Shown here one piece after another: positions 36,045 through 45,357 of a stretch of 64,000 nucleotides of DNA (within the stretch, counting starts at the first letter, position 1; each line of letters begins with the position of its first letter). Under the pieces are notes generated by a model, which saw only the letters and a program-made list of their open reading frames with translations, made no database searches and had not been told where the DNA came from. Both the position numbers and the translations under genes were made by a program. Origin of the DNA: Chitinophaga niastensis (GTDB lineage Bacteria > Bacteroidota > Bacteroidia > Chitinophagales > Chitinophagaceae); NCBI RefSeq assembly GCF_003014755.1, contig NZ_PYAW01000007.1:62001-126000 (forward strand), written 5' to 3'.

Positions 36045-37715
36045 ATGAAATTATTTATACAAAAGCGTTATCCCGTTTTTATCGCATTGCTGGTACTGGC
36101 GCTGTTATTATTTATTTCCTGTCAACAGATTTTACTTGCTACCAATGACTATTTTTGCTATCCGCTGGATGACACTTTTATTCATATGACCATTGCAAAA
36201 AACTTTGCACTAAATGGTACCTGGGGCATTAATCCGCAGGAATTTAGTTCCGCAAGTTCTTCGCCGCTTTATACACTCATTCTGGCGGGGCTCTTCAAGC
36301 TAAGTATAAACAGTATGTGGATGCCGTTTTTTGTAAATGCCTTTTTTGCATGTCTGCTGCTGATAACATCTGGCAAACTATTACGACAATTTAATGTGAG
36401 CCCCGTAGCACAGTGTATTATTTTACTATTGATAGTGATATTAACACCATTAACCGTAATGATAGTATGTGGTATGGAACATACGCTGCACGCGTGGTTG
36501 GCTGTACTGCTGCTTTATAAAACAATTCATTTTTTGCGGCAAGACAGCCCTGATCTGAAAACAGTGGTCATAACGGCTTTAATTGCCGGATTAGCTATCC
36601 TTGCACGTTTTGAAGCGCTTTTTTTACTGGCAGCCATTGTAATCCTGGGGATATACAATAAAAAATGGCTTTCCACCTTTGCCTTGCTGGTTATCGCACT
36701 GATACCAATGGTATTATTTGGTTATCTCTCTCTGCAGCAGGGAGGTTATTTTTTGCCGAACTCCGTTTTATTAAAGGCCAGCCATATAGGCGGTGGCCTG
36801 GAACAGCTCAAAAACAGTTTGCAGGAAATAGTACTCTATAAACTTATTTATGGCAATAATACCATGATGAATATTTTCTCTGACCAGTATGCTCCGGAAG
36901 GAGCATCTTCCCTATCGGGTACTGTGCTGGTCCGGTTACTCATTGTCATTCCTGTTTTACTGTTAACATTAAAGACAGATGCCCAGAAAACATTTTCGGG
37001 AAAACTGGTGAAACAACTGGGCTGTATATTTATCATTACCTGCTTCTTACATTTGGCACTGGCTGCTGTGGGTTGGTTATTCCGTTATGAAGCTTACCTG
37101 GTAGTGATGGGTATAATAACAGGTAGCCTGCTACTTTATCCGCAACTGATAAATGGCAGGGCAAAATTATTTGCGCAATCACTACTGGAACGGCTTGTTC
37201 TTCTATTCCTGGTAATATTTACACTGGCTCCCCTGCCCTTGCGTGCCATGAGTGCTTATAATAATCTGCCGAAGGCATGCCGGAATATATATGAACAACA
37301 ACATCAAATAGGGAGATTTCTACAGCAAAGCTATCATCATACTGCCATTGCAGTGAATGATATCGGTGCTGTCAGCTATATGTCAGATAACCGGATACTG
37401 GATATGTGGGGATTGGGAAATAATATTGTTGCTACCAGTAAATTACAGGGGCATTATACTTCCTCTTTTCTGCAACAGTTTACGCAAAAACAACAAATAA
37501 AAATAGCCATCGTATACGATAGCTGGTTTGATAGTACATTACTGCACCAGTGGAAAAAAGTGGCTACCTGGAAGATCAGTGATAATGTGATCTGTGGTTC
37601 AGATGAGGTTTCCTTTTATGCGATAGATCCTGCCTGGACAGGAAGTCTGGCTGACCGCTTAAAAAATTTCAGCGGACAATTACCGCGAGATGTACGTGTT
37701 ACCTATTTTCAATAA
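36045..37715 (+). CDS. GT-C fold membrane glycosyltransferase-like protein
   Basis: The 556-aa product has about 11 TM helices. The acidic first-loop motif YPLDDTFIHMTIAKNFALNGTWG is typical of PMT/ArnT-like GT-C enzymes. It has a C-terminal soluble tail with AVNDIGAVSYMSDNRILDMWGL. Such proteins transfer a sugar from a polyprenyl-phosphate donor on the outer face of the inner membrane. It probably decorates the EPS with a side sugar. It is part of the plus-strand EPS run. Confidence 0.78.
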   Translation: MKLFIQKRYPVFIALLVLALLLFISCQQILLATNDYFCYPLDDTFIHMTIAKNFALNGTWGINPQEFSSASSSPLYTLILAGLFKLSINSMWMPFFVNAFFACLLLITSGKLLRQFNVSPVAQCIILLLIVILTPLTVMIVCGMEHTLHAWLAVLLLYKTIHFLRQDSPDLKTVVITALIAGLAILARFEALFLLAAIVILGIYNKKWLSTFALLVIALIPMVLFGYLSLQQGGYFLPNSVLLKASHIGGGLEQLKNSLQEIVLYKLIYGNNTMMNIFSDQYAPEGASSLSGTVLVRLLIVIPVLLLTLKTDAQKTFSGKLVKQLGCIFIITCFLHLALAAVGWLFRYEAYLVVMGIITGSLLLYPQLINGRAKLFAQSLLERLVLLFLVIFTLAPLPLRAMSAYNNLPKACRNIYEQQHQIGRFLQQSYHHTAIAVNDIGAVSYMSDNRILDMWGLGNNIVATSKLQGHYTSSFLQQFTQKQQIKIAIVYDSWFDSTLLHQWKKVATWKISDNVICGSDEVSFYAIDPAWTGSLADRLKNFSGQLPRDVRVTYFQ

Positions 37716-37725
37716 CCTGGAATAA

Positions 37726-38865
37726 ATGCAAAGAACTTATATTAAAAGCCTGGATGGAATACGCGCCATTGCAATATTGCTGGTGATGGCCTTTCATTTT
37801 GATATCATCCGTTTTGGATGGATAGGCGTTCAATTGTTCTTTGTACTTTCAGGATATCTTATCAGCAGTATCCTCCTGAAAGAAAAGGACAAGCCTGAAT
37901 CACTGGGCGCCAGGCTAAAAAAATTCTGGATACGACGTTCTCTCCGGATATTTCCTATCTACTATATATACCTGGTTTTATTCCTGGCAGTATATCTGTT
38001 TACGGCTTTTCCCATGCATTACCTGCATGATCTGCCCTATTTATTTTCTTATACTTTTAATCTAACGCGCATTAGCAGCAGTTGGCATGAAAGCCCGGTG
38101 TACACTCATTTCTGGTCACTTTGCGTGGAAGAACAATTTTATTTATTTTTTCCTTTCATCATCTTCCTGTTATCCAGATCTTCACTCCGGGTATTAACGG
38201 TTATTGTATTATTTGCAACGCCCATATTCCGCTGGTTATTTTCCACTTATCTTTTACAATCCGGAAAATCATCATTCGAAATATTTGATATTATTTATTG
38301 GTTCCCGTTGAGTCATCTGGACGCATTTTTTGCGGGCACCGCAATCAATCTGTTTCAATTAGCCAACCGTATAAAACGACCACAGCTGGCATTTACAGGC
38401 ATATTAATAGTAATGCTGTGTGCTGGTATAGTCACTTACATCCTGGATCATCACGGGCATTCTTTCGCCATATCCTTCGGCTATAACTTTGGTGATACAG
38501 AACAATACCAGCAGGTATGGTATTACACAATGCTGAATATTTTCTTTGCAGCCTTGCTGTTACTACTTGTTACTGTTCATAAAAACCGGTTAGCCACCTG
38601 GCTGCAGGTAGTGATGGAAAACAATCAACTGGTGGCCATTGGAAAGGTATCTTATGGCATGTACATTTTCCATTGGATTATTCAAACACAGTTGATCGAA
38701 AGATGGATCCCGGTAAATGATACCAATAAATATTGGATATTTATAGTAGATATTCCCCTGGTGTACCTATGCGCCTGGTTAAGTTTTCACTTCATAGAGC
38801 AACGGTTTACCCGTTTAAAAGATAAACTCACCGGTACTAAGCCCCCTGTGAAAATCATTTATTAA
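37726..38865 (+). CDS. Acyltransferase-3 family membrane protein (second copy)
   Basis: The 379-aa product has about 10 TM helices with the N-terminal signature YIKSLDGIRAIAILLVMAFHF and RRSLRIFPIYYIYL, plus a WSLCVEEQFYLFFPF motif. It is an OafA-like O-acyltransferase. It differs clearly from the 32593 copy, so the two likely place acyl groups at different positions or on different sugars. It starts 10 bp after the GT-C gene. Confidence 0.9.
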   Translation: MQRTYIKSLDGIRAIAILLVMAFHFDIIRFGWIGVQLFFVLSGYLISSILLKEKDKPESLGARLKKFWIRRSLRIFPIYYIYLVLFLAVYLFTAFPMHYLHDLPYLFSYTFNLTRISSSWHESPVYTHFWSLCVEEQFYLFFPFIIFLLSRSSLRVLTVIVLFATPIFRWLFSTYLLQSGKSSFEIFDIIYWFPLSHLDAFFAGTAINLFQLANRIKRPQLAFTGILIVMLCAGIVTYILDHHGHSFAISFGYNFGDTEQYQQVWYYTMLNIFFAALLLLLVTVHKNRLATWLQVVMENNQLVAIGKVSYGMYIFHWIIQTQLIERWIPVNDTNKYWIFIVDIPLVYLCAWLSFHFIEQRFTRLKDKLTGTKPPVKIIY

Positions 38866-38886
38866 TGTAAATAGTATAGCACCCGT

Positions 38887-39669
38887 ATGAAATTTGTTTT
38901 AATGATTTGCCTGTTGGCGAGTTTAAGTTTAAGTTCAAAAAGTACAAACACCCTGGGGGATTTTATAGAGATAACAGTTCCAACAGATCAATGGCATAAT
39001 GTGCCGGCATTGCTTCATCTACCCAAAGGATCTCCAAAAGAAAAATTTCCGTTAATCGTTTGTTTTCATGGCAAAAGTATTGCCGGCCATGATATCAATA
39101 AATTATTCAGAGAAGGAGTAGCCAGAGAAATACATGAAGGAAAAAAAATTGAGGCCATTAACAAAGCAGATGGTAAGCTGTATAAGTTTATTGTATTAGC
39201 TCCGCTGGCAGAAAACTGGGGGATCAATCCCGCCCACCTTAAATCTATACTGGATGATGTATTAAAACGTTATCCTATAGACCGCTCACGCATATACTTA
39301 ACAGGGTATAGTGCCGGAGGCTGGTGCACTACTATGGCAATGACAGATAACAAGGCACTTTCCAGCATGATTGCGGCCACTATTCCTATGTCGCCGGCTC
39401 CTATGGACCCGGTTAACTATACGCAGTTTAAAAACGTTGCTGACGCAAATATTCATGCCTGGTACTTTTTTGGTACCGCAGAACCGCAATACCTTGAAAA
39501 TAGCGTGCGGTGCATAGACAGCACCAATAATCATAAAAAAGGATTGGTAAAGATTACCCGCCATGAGCATAAACATTGCTGCTGGAGTGAATTCTATAAC
39601 CCTGCCTATCGCGATAGTACAGATGGAATGAGTATCTATCAATGGCTCTTACAGTATAAAAAAAGCTGA
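38887..39669 (+). CDS. Secreted alpha/beta-hydrolase esterase
   Basis: The 260-aa product has a signal peptide (about 1-18) and an esterase fold with CFHGKS, Ser142 in TGYSAGGW and a His-rich region HEHKHCCW near 230. The C-terminus YNPAYRDSTDGMSIYQWLLQ closely resembles the end of the hydrolase domain in the T9SS protein at 8813-11815 (YDPNYRENGMNVYEWMLQ). It may remove acyl groups added by the neighbouring acyltransferases. There is no T9SS sorting domain, so it is probably periplasmic. Confidence 0.8.
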   Translation: MKFVLMICLLASLSLSSKSTNTLGDFIEITVPTDQWHNVPALLHLPKGSPKEKFPLIVCFHGKSIAGHDINKLFREGVAREIHEGKKIEAINKADGKLYKFIVLAPLAENWGINPAHLKSILDDVLKRYPIDRSRIYLTGYSAGGWCTTMAMTDNKALSSMIAATIPMSPAPMDPVNYTQFKNVADANIHAWYFFGTAEPQYLENSVRCIDSTNNHKKGLVKITRHEHKHCCWSEFYNPAYRDSTDGMSIYQWLLQYKKS

Positions 39670-39695
39670 TTATTGTTTCCCCCAATGTATACAAC

Positions 39696-40271
39696 ATGAA
39701 CAGAAGAAAAGCAATTGGTAGTATTCTTTTACTCGCAGGGGCAGGTACTGCCGTCATATCAGGCTTCAGGTTTCATCAACTTTATAAAACACCTGACCTG
39801 CGTAAATTATCGGAATACCGGGCGCTCATTGCTGCCCTGGCGGAAACGATTATACCTGAAACAGATACTCCTGGCGCAAAGGCAGCAGGTGTAGATGCTT
39901 TTATCATTAATATGGTCATGGATTGTACCTCCAAAAAGGAGCAGAATAAATTTATTGAAGGCCTGGATGAAGTGACTGCATACACCTACAGGAAATACCA
40001 CCGTTCTTTTGTTGACTCTTCGGCAAACGAACAGCAGGCCGTTGCAGCCTATTTTGAGAAACGCGACAGGCCTTACAAAGGGATAGCAGGGAAAGTATCG
40101 CATAAACTCATGGGAGATTCTTTTTTTATCATATTAAAGAAGTATACCGTGATGGGTTACTGTACTTCTCAGATAGGCGCTACCCGTGGTTTGGCTTATG
40201 ATTATGTACCAGGTAAATACATAGGCTGTGTAACATTACAACCCGGACAAAAATGCTGGGCAACAGATTAA
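39696..40271 (+). CDS. Gluconate 2-dehydrogenase subunit 3-like protein
   Basis: The 191-aa product begins MNRRKAIGSILLLAGAGTAV, a Tat-like twin-arginine signal. A subunit-3 domain follows (LIAALAETIIPETDTPGAKAAGVDAFI). The family is the small partner of GMC-type membrane dehydrogenases and helps export the folded flavoprotein. The GMC gene follows after 16 bp, as usual. No cytochrome c subunit is present nearby. Confidence 0.87.
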   Translation: MNRRKAIGSILLLAGAGTAVISGFRFHQLYKTPDLRKLSEYRALIAALAETIIPETDTPGAKAAGVDAFIINMVMDCTSKKEQNKFIEGLDEVTAYTYRKYHRSFVDSSANEQQAVAAYFEKRDRPYKGIAGKVSHKLMGDSFFIILKKYTVMGYCTSQIGATRGLAYDYVPGKYIGCVTLQPGQKCWATD

Positions 40272-40287
40272 TCTTAATTTCTACTTC

Positions 40288-41988
40288 ATGCATCTGAACA
40301 TTAAAGTTACACAGCAAAACACCTATGATGCCATTGTTATTGGCTCTGGTATCAGTGGTGGATGGGCCGCCAAAGAATTATGCGAAAAGGGATTAAAAAC
40401 GCTTGTGCTGGAAAGGGGCAGAAATGTGGAACATGTAAAAGATTATGTTACCACTATGCTGAATCCATGGGATTTTAAACATGGTCTCAATAATACAGAA
40501 AAGGATAAAGCAGAAGACCCTATTCAAAGCACCGTATATGACGAAGGCAGCCGGCACTTTTTTGTAAGGGATAAAGAGAATCCTTATATACAGGAAAAAC
40601 CCTTTAGCTGGATCAGAGGATACCAGGTGGGTGGCAGGTCACTAACATGGGGCAGACAGTGTTACCGGCTCAGTGATCTTGATTTTGAAGCTAACCAAAA
40701 AGACGGTCATGGAGTAGACTGGCCTATCCGTTATAAAGATATTGCTCCCTGGTATGACTATGTAGAACATTTTGCCGGTATCAGCGGACAGGCAGAAGGA
40801 TTATCACACTTGCCCGATGGACAGTTCCTCCCCCCCATGGAGTTTAACTGCCTGGAACAACATTTCCGGGACCAGGTAAAAAAACGGTTCGATGGGCGCT
40901 GTGTAACAATGGGAAGAGTAGCCAATCTTACCAAAGGCTGGAATGGCCGGATTCCTTGTCAACACAGGAATTTATGTAGCCGGGGATGCCCGTATGGCGG
41001 CTATTTCAGTAGTAATGCTGCTACACTCCCTGCTGCGATGGCGACTGGCAATTTTACGCTGAGACCATTTTCTGTTGTTTCAGCAATCATTTATGATAAG
41101 GACAAAAAAAGAGCTACCGGTGTGCGGGTAATAGACGCCGAAACAAAAGAAGTATTTGAATACTATGCCCGTGTCATTTTTCTCAATGCATCTACTATCG
41201 GCTCTTCGCTGGTATTGCTGAACTCAACTTCGGCTGCTTTTCCTGATGGCTTAGGCAATAATAACGACCTGGTAGGCCGCCATTTAATGGACCACCATTT
41301 CAAAGTAGGTGCAATGGCTGATTATACGGGGCTGCAAGATAAATACTATGTGGGCAGAAGGCCTACAGGTATATATATCCCGCGATTCAGAAATATCAAT
41401 GCAGATACACAAAGAAAGGATTACATCAGGGGATTTGGATTCCAGGGATATGGAGAGCGGGAAGCCTGGATGGATACCGGCCTTACAGCAGACGGATTTG
41501 GAAAAGACTTCAAAAACAAGTTAGCTGCACCGGGTAAATGGGCTATGTGGCTGGGGGCCTGGGGAGAAACGCTACCCTATGCTGATAACCGGGTTACGCT
41601 TGACAAAATACAAAAGGATCAATGGGGCTTGCCTTTAGCAAAGATTTCATTTGAAATACATGAAAATGAAAAAGCTATGCGAAAAGATATGCAGCATAGT
41701 GCAGCTGAAATGCTCGACAACAGTGGTTTTACCAATGTAACGGGCTTTGACTATAATTATGTAGGCGGAGAATGTGTACATGAAATGGGTACTGCAAGAA
41801 TGGGGAATGATCCTAAAACATCCGTGCTAAACGGACAAAACCAACTGCATGACGTTAAAAATGTTTTTATCACTGATGGCAGTTGCATGACTTCTTCCGC
41901 TTGTCAAAACCCTTCCCTTACCTATATGGCATTAACCGCAAGAGCCTGCGATTATGCTGTAAATGAACTGAAGAAAGGAAATCTTTGA
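40288..41988 (+). CDS. GMC-family FAD oxidoreductase (gluconate dehydrogenase large-subunit type)
   Basis: The 566-aa product has the FAD-binding motif VIGSGISGGWAAKEL near the N-terminus and a Cys-rich stretch CQHRNLCSRGCPYGG (about 228-242). The C-terminal catalytic region is HEMGTARMG ... QNPSLTYMAL (His plus Asn). There is no own signal peptide, so export on the partner's Tat signal is likely. It probably oxidises a sugar alcohol or sugar at the periplasm. It ends the plus-strand EPS run; whether it acts on EPS precursors is unknown. Confidence 0.88.
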   Translation: MHLNIKVTQQNTYDAIVIGSGISGGWAAKELCEKGLKTLVLERGRNVEHVKDYVTTMLNPWDFKHGLNNTEKDKAEDPIQSTVYDEGSRHFFVRDKENPYIQEKPFSWIRGYQVGGRSLTWGRQCYRLSDLDFEANQKDGHGVDWPIRYKDIAPWYDYVEHFAGISGQAEGLSHLPDGQFLPPMEFNCLEQHFRDQVKKRFDGRCVTMGRVANLTKGWNGRIPCQHRNLCSRGCPYGGYFSSNAATLPAAMATGNFTLRPFSVVSAIIYDKDKKRATGVRVIDAETKEVFEYYARVIFLNASTIGSSLVLLNSTSAAFPDGLGNNNDLVGRHLMDHHFKVGAMADYTGLQDKYYVGRRPTGIYIPRFRNINADTQRKDYIRGFGFQGYGEREAWMDTGLTADGFGKDFKNKLAAPGKWAMWLGAWGETLPYADNRVTLDKIQKDQWGLPLAKISFEIHENEKAMRKDMQHSAAEMLDNSGFTNVTGFDYNYVGGECVHEMGTARMGNDPKTSVLNGQNQLHDVKNVFITDGSCMTSSACQNPSLTYMALTARACDYAVNELKKGNL

Positions 41989-42007
41989 GTGTAAATACAC
42001 GGCTAAT

Positions 42008-42058
42008 ATTAATAAGCTAAGGCTGTTCCGGTATCCGGAACAGCCTTAGCTTATTAAT
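42008..42058. terminator. Bidirectional terminator between GMC and beta-helix genes
   Basis: A perfect 24-bp inverted repeat (42008-42031 with 42035-42058) has a 3-nt loop, a GC-rich core (AAGGCTGTTCCGG) and AT-rich bases at the ends. It lies between convergent genes. Confidence 0.85.
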
Positions 42059-42095
42059 TTACTGCTATAAAAATTATGCGAATGTCTGTATAATA

Positions 42096-43502
42096 CTAAA
42101 TCTTTCTGTAACCGGTGGTCAGCAATGCGGAACCGGATTTAGGCAGGTAAAAATTATAGATATCTACTCCTGCAGCGGCAACAGTAGCAAATCTGGTATT
42201 AGCGTCTTTGCCGGTACCTTCAGTAACAGTACCGCCATTTTCAGTGTATATATACGCGTTAGGGTATATAGTAGCACCGCTCAAACGAGGCTGAATGAAA
42301 GCATTTCCTTTAACAATTTGCGGTGCCCGCATGCCCAGGTAGCCATTAACACGCAGTAATACACCGTTTACTCTTGCAACAGTATTATTGCTGATCTGAA
42401 TAACCGCATTGGCAGTACCTCTTAAACTCATACCATCACCCTGGCTATCTCTGAAAAGGTTGTTACGAACAATGTGCGTAGCACCATTTTCGCCGGAACC
42501 ATAAAACTGGAAAAGCTCACCCCATGCATCATGTACGTAGTTGTCGTGCACATTGGTATTAGTGGTGCGGCCACCTACTAAGATACCGCCATTATTACCA
42601 TAATCATGCTCCGTAGCCCAGTTAGTTACTTCATTGCCATATATTTCTAACTGGTCCATAGCCGCGGTTTGAATACCATCTTTACCACCGTCTTTTACCA
42701 GGTTATTATAGATCTTAACGTTATGCCATTTAATAGGCTGTACATATTCCTGTCCGGGTGTAAATCCTGATTGAGCGCCATAATAAGGTGCATTGGCAGT
42801 TAAATTCCAATACAGTGCAGTATGGCCAATATACATAGCTTCGTTGTAGGTGCCGCTGATAGAAACATCATGTATCAGCAGGTTCTCCATCTGTGAATTA
42901 GGATAATATGTGCTGAGATCTCCTTTAATCGGATCAGTTTTAGCCCAGATACCAGTGCCTCCATTGAGTATGGTAATGTTGCTGATCTCAAAATTATCAG
43001 TATGCCTGCTCAAGGTAAGATCCATGTAAGCATCCCTACCTGTTTTGGTAGTACAATCAAAAATAAATTCTGATCTTGATGTTTGACCTCCTAACTTAAT
43101 ATAATGGCAGTTCGTAAAGTTCATGGCAGTTGACCAGGAACCGCCACTCCACAGTGGATTACCAATTTTTGTAACTGTTCCGCTGAGATTGCGGATAATA
43201 ATCGGATTACCGGCAGCACCGTTAAGATTGGATATGTACACTGCTGAAAAATTACCCTTCAGGTTAATTATATCTCCTCCTTTATAAGGACCCTTGGAGG
43301 CATCAATGATCAGTCTTCCATCCTTATCTGCCACCAATGTATATTCTGTTCCTTTGGCAGGAGGCGGAGTTACTGGTGTGACAGCAGAAGTAGCTGGTTT
43401 TTTAATCTCATCCAATTGCGCTTTAGTGCAGCTTCCCAGAGAAAAAATAAGTGCTAATGCGATTATCAACATAGACAGTCGTGAGGTGATGTGGTGCGTC
43501 AT
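42096..43502 (-). CDS. Parallel beta-helix repeat lipoprotein
   Basis: The 468-aa product has a signal peptide with lipobox FSLGSC (Cys near residue 25). A Pro-rich linker follows, then a right-handed parallel beta-helix (about 65-440) with repeats such as IYNNLVKDGGKDGIQ and IYGNEVTNW. It resembles the beta-helix half of the T9SS protein at 8813-11815 (NTGYDGIQ, VYNNVVRNYG). Families with this fold include polysaccharide lyases and glycoside hydrolases. No catalytic residues can be named. It is convergent to the EPS run, and CAAAATTA at 43510-43517 could be its -7 element. Confidence 0.8.
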   Translation of the reverse strand: MTHHITSRLSMLIIALALIFSLGSCTKAQLDEIKKPATSAVTPVTPPPAKGTEYTLVADKDGRLIIDASKGPYKGGDIINLKGNFSAVYISNLNGAAGNPIIIRNLSGTVTKIGNPLWSGGSWSTAMNFTNCHYIKLGGQTSRSEFIFDCTTKTGRDAYMDLTLSRHTDNFEISNITILNGGTGIWAKTDPIKGDLSTYYPNSQMENLLIHDVSISGTYNEAMYIGHTALYWNLTANAPYYGAQSGFTPGQEYVQPIKWHNVKIYNNLVKDGGKDGIQTAAMDQLEIYGNEVTNWATEHDYGNNGGILVGGRTTNTNVHDNYVHDAWGELFQFYGSGENGATHIVRNNLFRDSQGDGMSLRGTANAVIQISNNTVARVNGVLLRVNGYLGMRAPQIVKGNAFIQPRLSGATIYPNAYIYTENGGTVTEGTGKDANTRFATVAAAGVDIYNFYLPKSGSALLTTGYRKI

Positions 43503-44023
43503 GGTTCTTCAAAATTATTTATATGGTTTCAATAAAAAGCGCGCAACTACCTCATGGTAATTACAACATGTTTCTTCTGATATGGTTTAGGTAATTCAAG
43601 ATTAAAATAAAAAAAGGCACCTCATGATAACTATCTCCGGAAAATAATTAAGCGGGCTTTCATTAATTTCTGCTTGCGAATATCTAATATTTTAAATACA
43701 AAACAGCATCTTAACGACAGCCGATATTGAATTATTATCCAGCAAAAAACATACGTAATAAGTTATCATTTTCAGAATAAAATAAAATGAGATGCGTTTT
43801 TATCCCAAAAGCCAGGATCGGAAACCCAGTTCGCTTATCTGTCTTGAAACCCAAGCTAATCAACCATATTACTAATAAATATACTGTATTTATTTTAATT
43901 ATATATAAATAATTTTGAGAAATTTTGAAATTTTTTTGAAATTTTTTTTTTAGAATATGAAACACCGGGTGAGGAAATAGGGATGTAATTATTTTTTCAG
44001 ACCATAGATATCTATAAACAAAA
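43503..44023. other. AT-rich intergenic region without a supported gene
   Basis: This stretch of about 520 bp is highly AT-rich with long A and T runs (T10 near 43950). An open frame at 43735-43965 (minus) is low-complexity Lys/Phe/Ile and has no recognisable similarity. I see no RNA gene. Confidence 0.5.
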
Positions 44024-44050
44024 CAGCCGTTTCAAAATTTGAAACGGCTG
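44024..44050 (-). terminator. Intrinsic terminator of metK
   Basis: CAGCCGTTTC and GAAACGGCTG pair across AAAATTT (10-bp stem, 7-nt loop). The minus strand continues with TTTTGTTTAT. It lies 27 bp after the metK stop. Confidence 0.8.
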
Positions 44051-44076
44051 CTACTATCAATATAACATTCAGTTGC

Positions 44077-45333
44077 TTATAAACCGAATGCGGCTTTCAC
44101 TTTATCAACGTAATCCAGCTTCTCCCAGGTAAACAATTCTACCTCTACTGTCTTCTCATGCTTCTTACCTTTGTTGAATACCTTGGTAACCGTTTTAGGT
44201 TCGCGGCCCATGTGACCATAAGCAGCAGTTTCGCTGTAGATAGGATTGCGCAGTTTCAATCTTTGCTCAATAGCGTAAGGACGCAGGTCAAAGATCTCTT
44301 CTATTTTCTTTGCAATTTCACCATCGTTCAGTTTCACTTTAGAGGTACCGTTAGTATTTACATACAAACCGCAAGGTTTAGCCACACCAATAGCGTAAGA
44401 TACCTGTACCAGTATTTCGTCGCAAACACCAGCAGCTACCAGGTTTTTAGCGATATGACGGGTAGCATAAGCCGCAGAGCGGTCTACTTTGGAAGGATCT
44501 TTACCGGAAAAAGCACCACCACCGTGAGCACCTTTACCACCGTAGGTATCCACAATGATCTTACGACCTGTTAAGCCGGTATCACCGTGAGGACCACCGA
44601 TTACAAACTTACCGGTTGGGTTGATGTGGTGATTGATATCAAAACCGTCAAACAACTTTTGCAGTGATGGTTTCAATTGCGCTTTAACACGTGGGATCAG
44701 GATCTTTATCATATCATCCTTGATCTTCGCGAGCATCTTTTCATCCTCATCAAAATCATCGTGCTGTGTAGAAATCACGATGGTATCAATCCTTACCGGT
44801 TTGTTATCATCAGAATATTCAATAGTAACCTGGGATTTAGCATCCGGACGCAGGTACTTGATTTCATTATTTTCACGACGGAGTACCGCCAGTTCCAGCA
44901 GCAGTTTATGCGCCAGATCCAGTGCCAGCGGCATGTAGTTATCAGTTTCGCGGGTAGCGTAACCAAACATCATTCCCTGATCACCTGCACCTTGTTCTTC
45001 CGGTGATTTACGATCAACACCCTGGTTAATATCGGGAGATTGTTCGTGAATAGCAGAGAGGATACCGCATGAATTAGCTTCAAACATGTATTCACTCTTA
45101 GTGTATCCTATTTTACGGATCACTTCACGTGCAATATCCTGCACATCCAGGTATGCCTCTGATTTCACCTCTCCTGCCAGCACAACCTGACCAGTGGTAA
45201 CGAGAGTTTCGCAGGCAACTTTGGATTTTGCATCGTATGCCAGAAAATTATCGATCAAAGCATCAGATATCTGATCAGCTACTTTATCAGGATGTCCTTC
45301 TGAAACGGATTCAGATGTAAATAAATAAGGCAT
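44077..45333 (-). CDS. metK: S-adenosylmethionine synthetase
   Basis: The 418-aa product makes SAM from methionine and ATP in the cytosol. Motifs seen are SEGHPDKVADQISDALID (11-28), GAGDQGMMFGYA (115-126) and the P-loop-like GGGAFSGKDPSKVDRSAAY near 280. It is slightly longer than E. coli MetK (about 384 aa), as often in Bacteroidota. It lies 24 bp downstream of the DUF4270 gene with no promoter between, so it is probably the last gene of that operon. No SAM riboswitch is visible. Confidence 0.97.
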   Translation of the reverse strand: MPYLFTSESVSEGHPDKVADQISDALIDNFLAYDAKSKVACETLVTTGQVVLAGEVKSEAYLDVQDIAREVIRKIGYTKSEYMFEANSCGILSAIHEQSPDINQGVDRKSPEEQGAGDQGMMFGYATRETDNYMPLALDLAHKLLLELAVLRRENNEIKYLRPDAKSQVTIEYSDDNKPVRIDTIVISTQHDDFDEDEKMLAKIKDDMIKILIPRVKAQLKPSLQKLFDGFDINHHINPTGKFVIGGPHGDTGLTGRKIIVDTYGGKGAHGGGAFSGKDPSKVDRSAAYATRHIAKNLVAAGVCDEILVQVSYAIGVAKPCGLYVNTNGTSKVKLNDGEIAKKIEEIFDLRPYAIEQRLKLRNPIYSETAAYGHMGREPKTVTKVFNKGKKHEKTVEVELFTWEKLDYVDKVKAAFGL

Positions 45334-45357
45334 AAAAAACTTATTGGATTAGTAGTT

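Noticed and set aside
43735..43965. 76-codon open frame on the minus strand
   Set aside because: It is rich in Lys, Phe, Ile and Leu from AT-rich DNA with long A/T runs. It has no recognisable motif and no clear promoter or coupling to a neighbour.
45334..45357. SAM riboswitch upstream of metK
   Set aside because: The gap is only 24 bp, and metK follows the DUF4270 gene in an operon.
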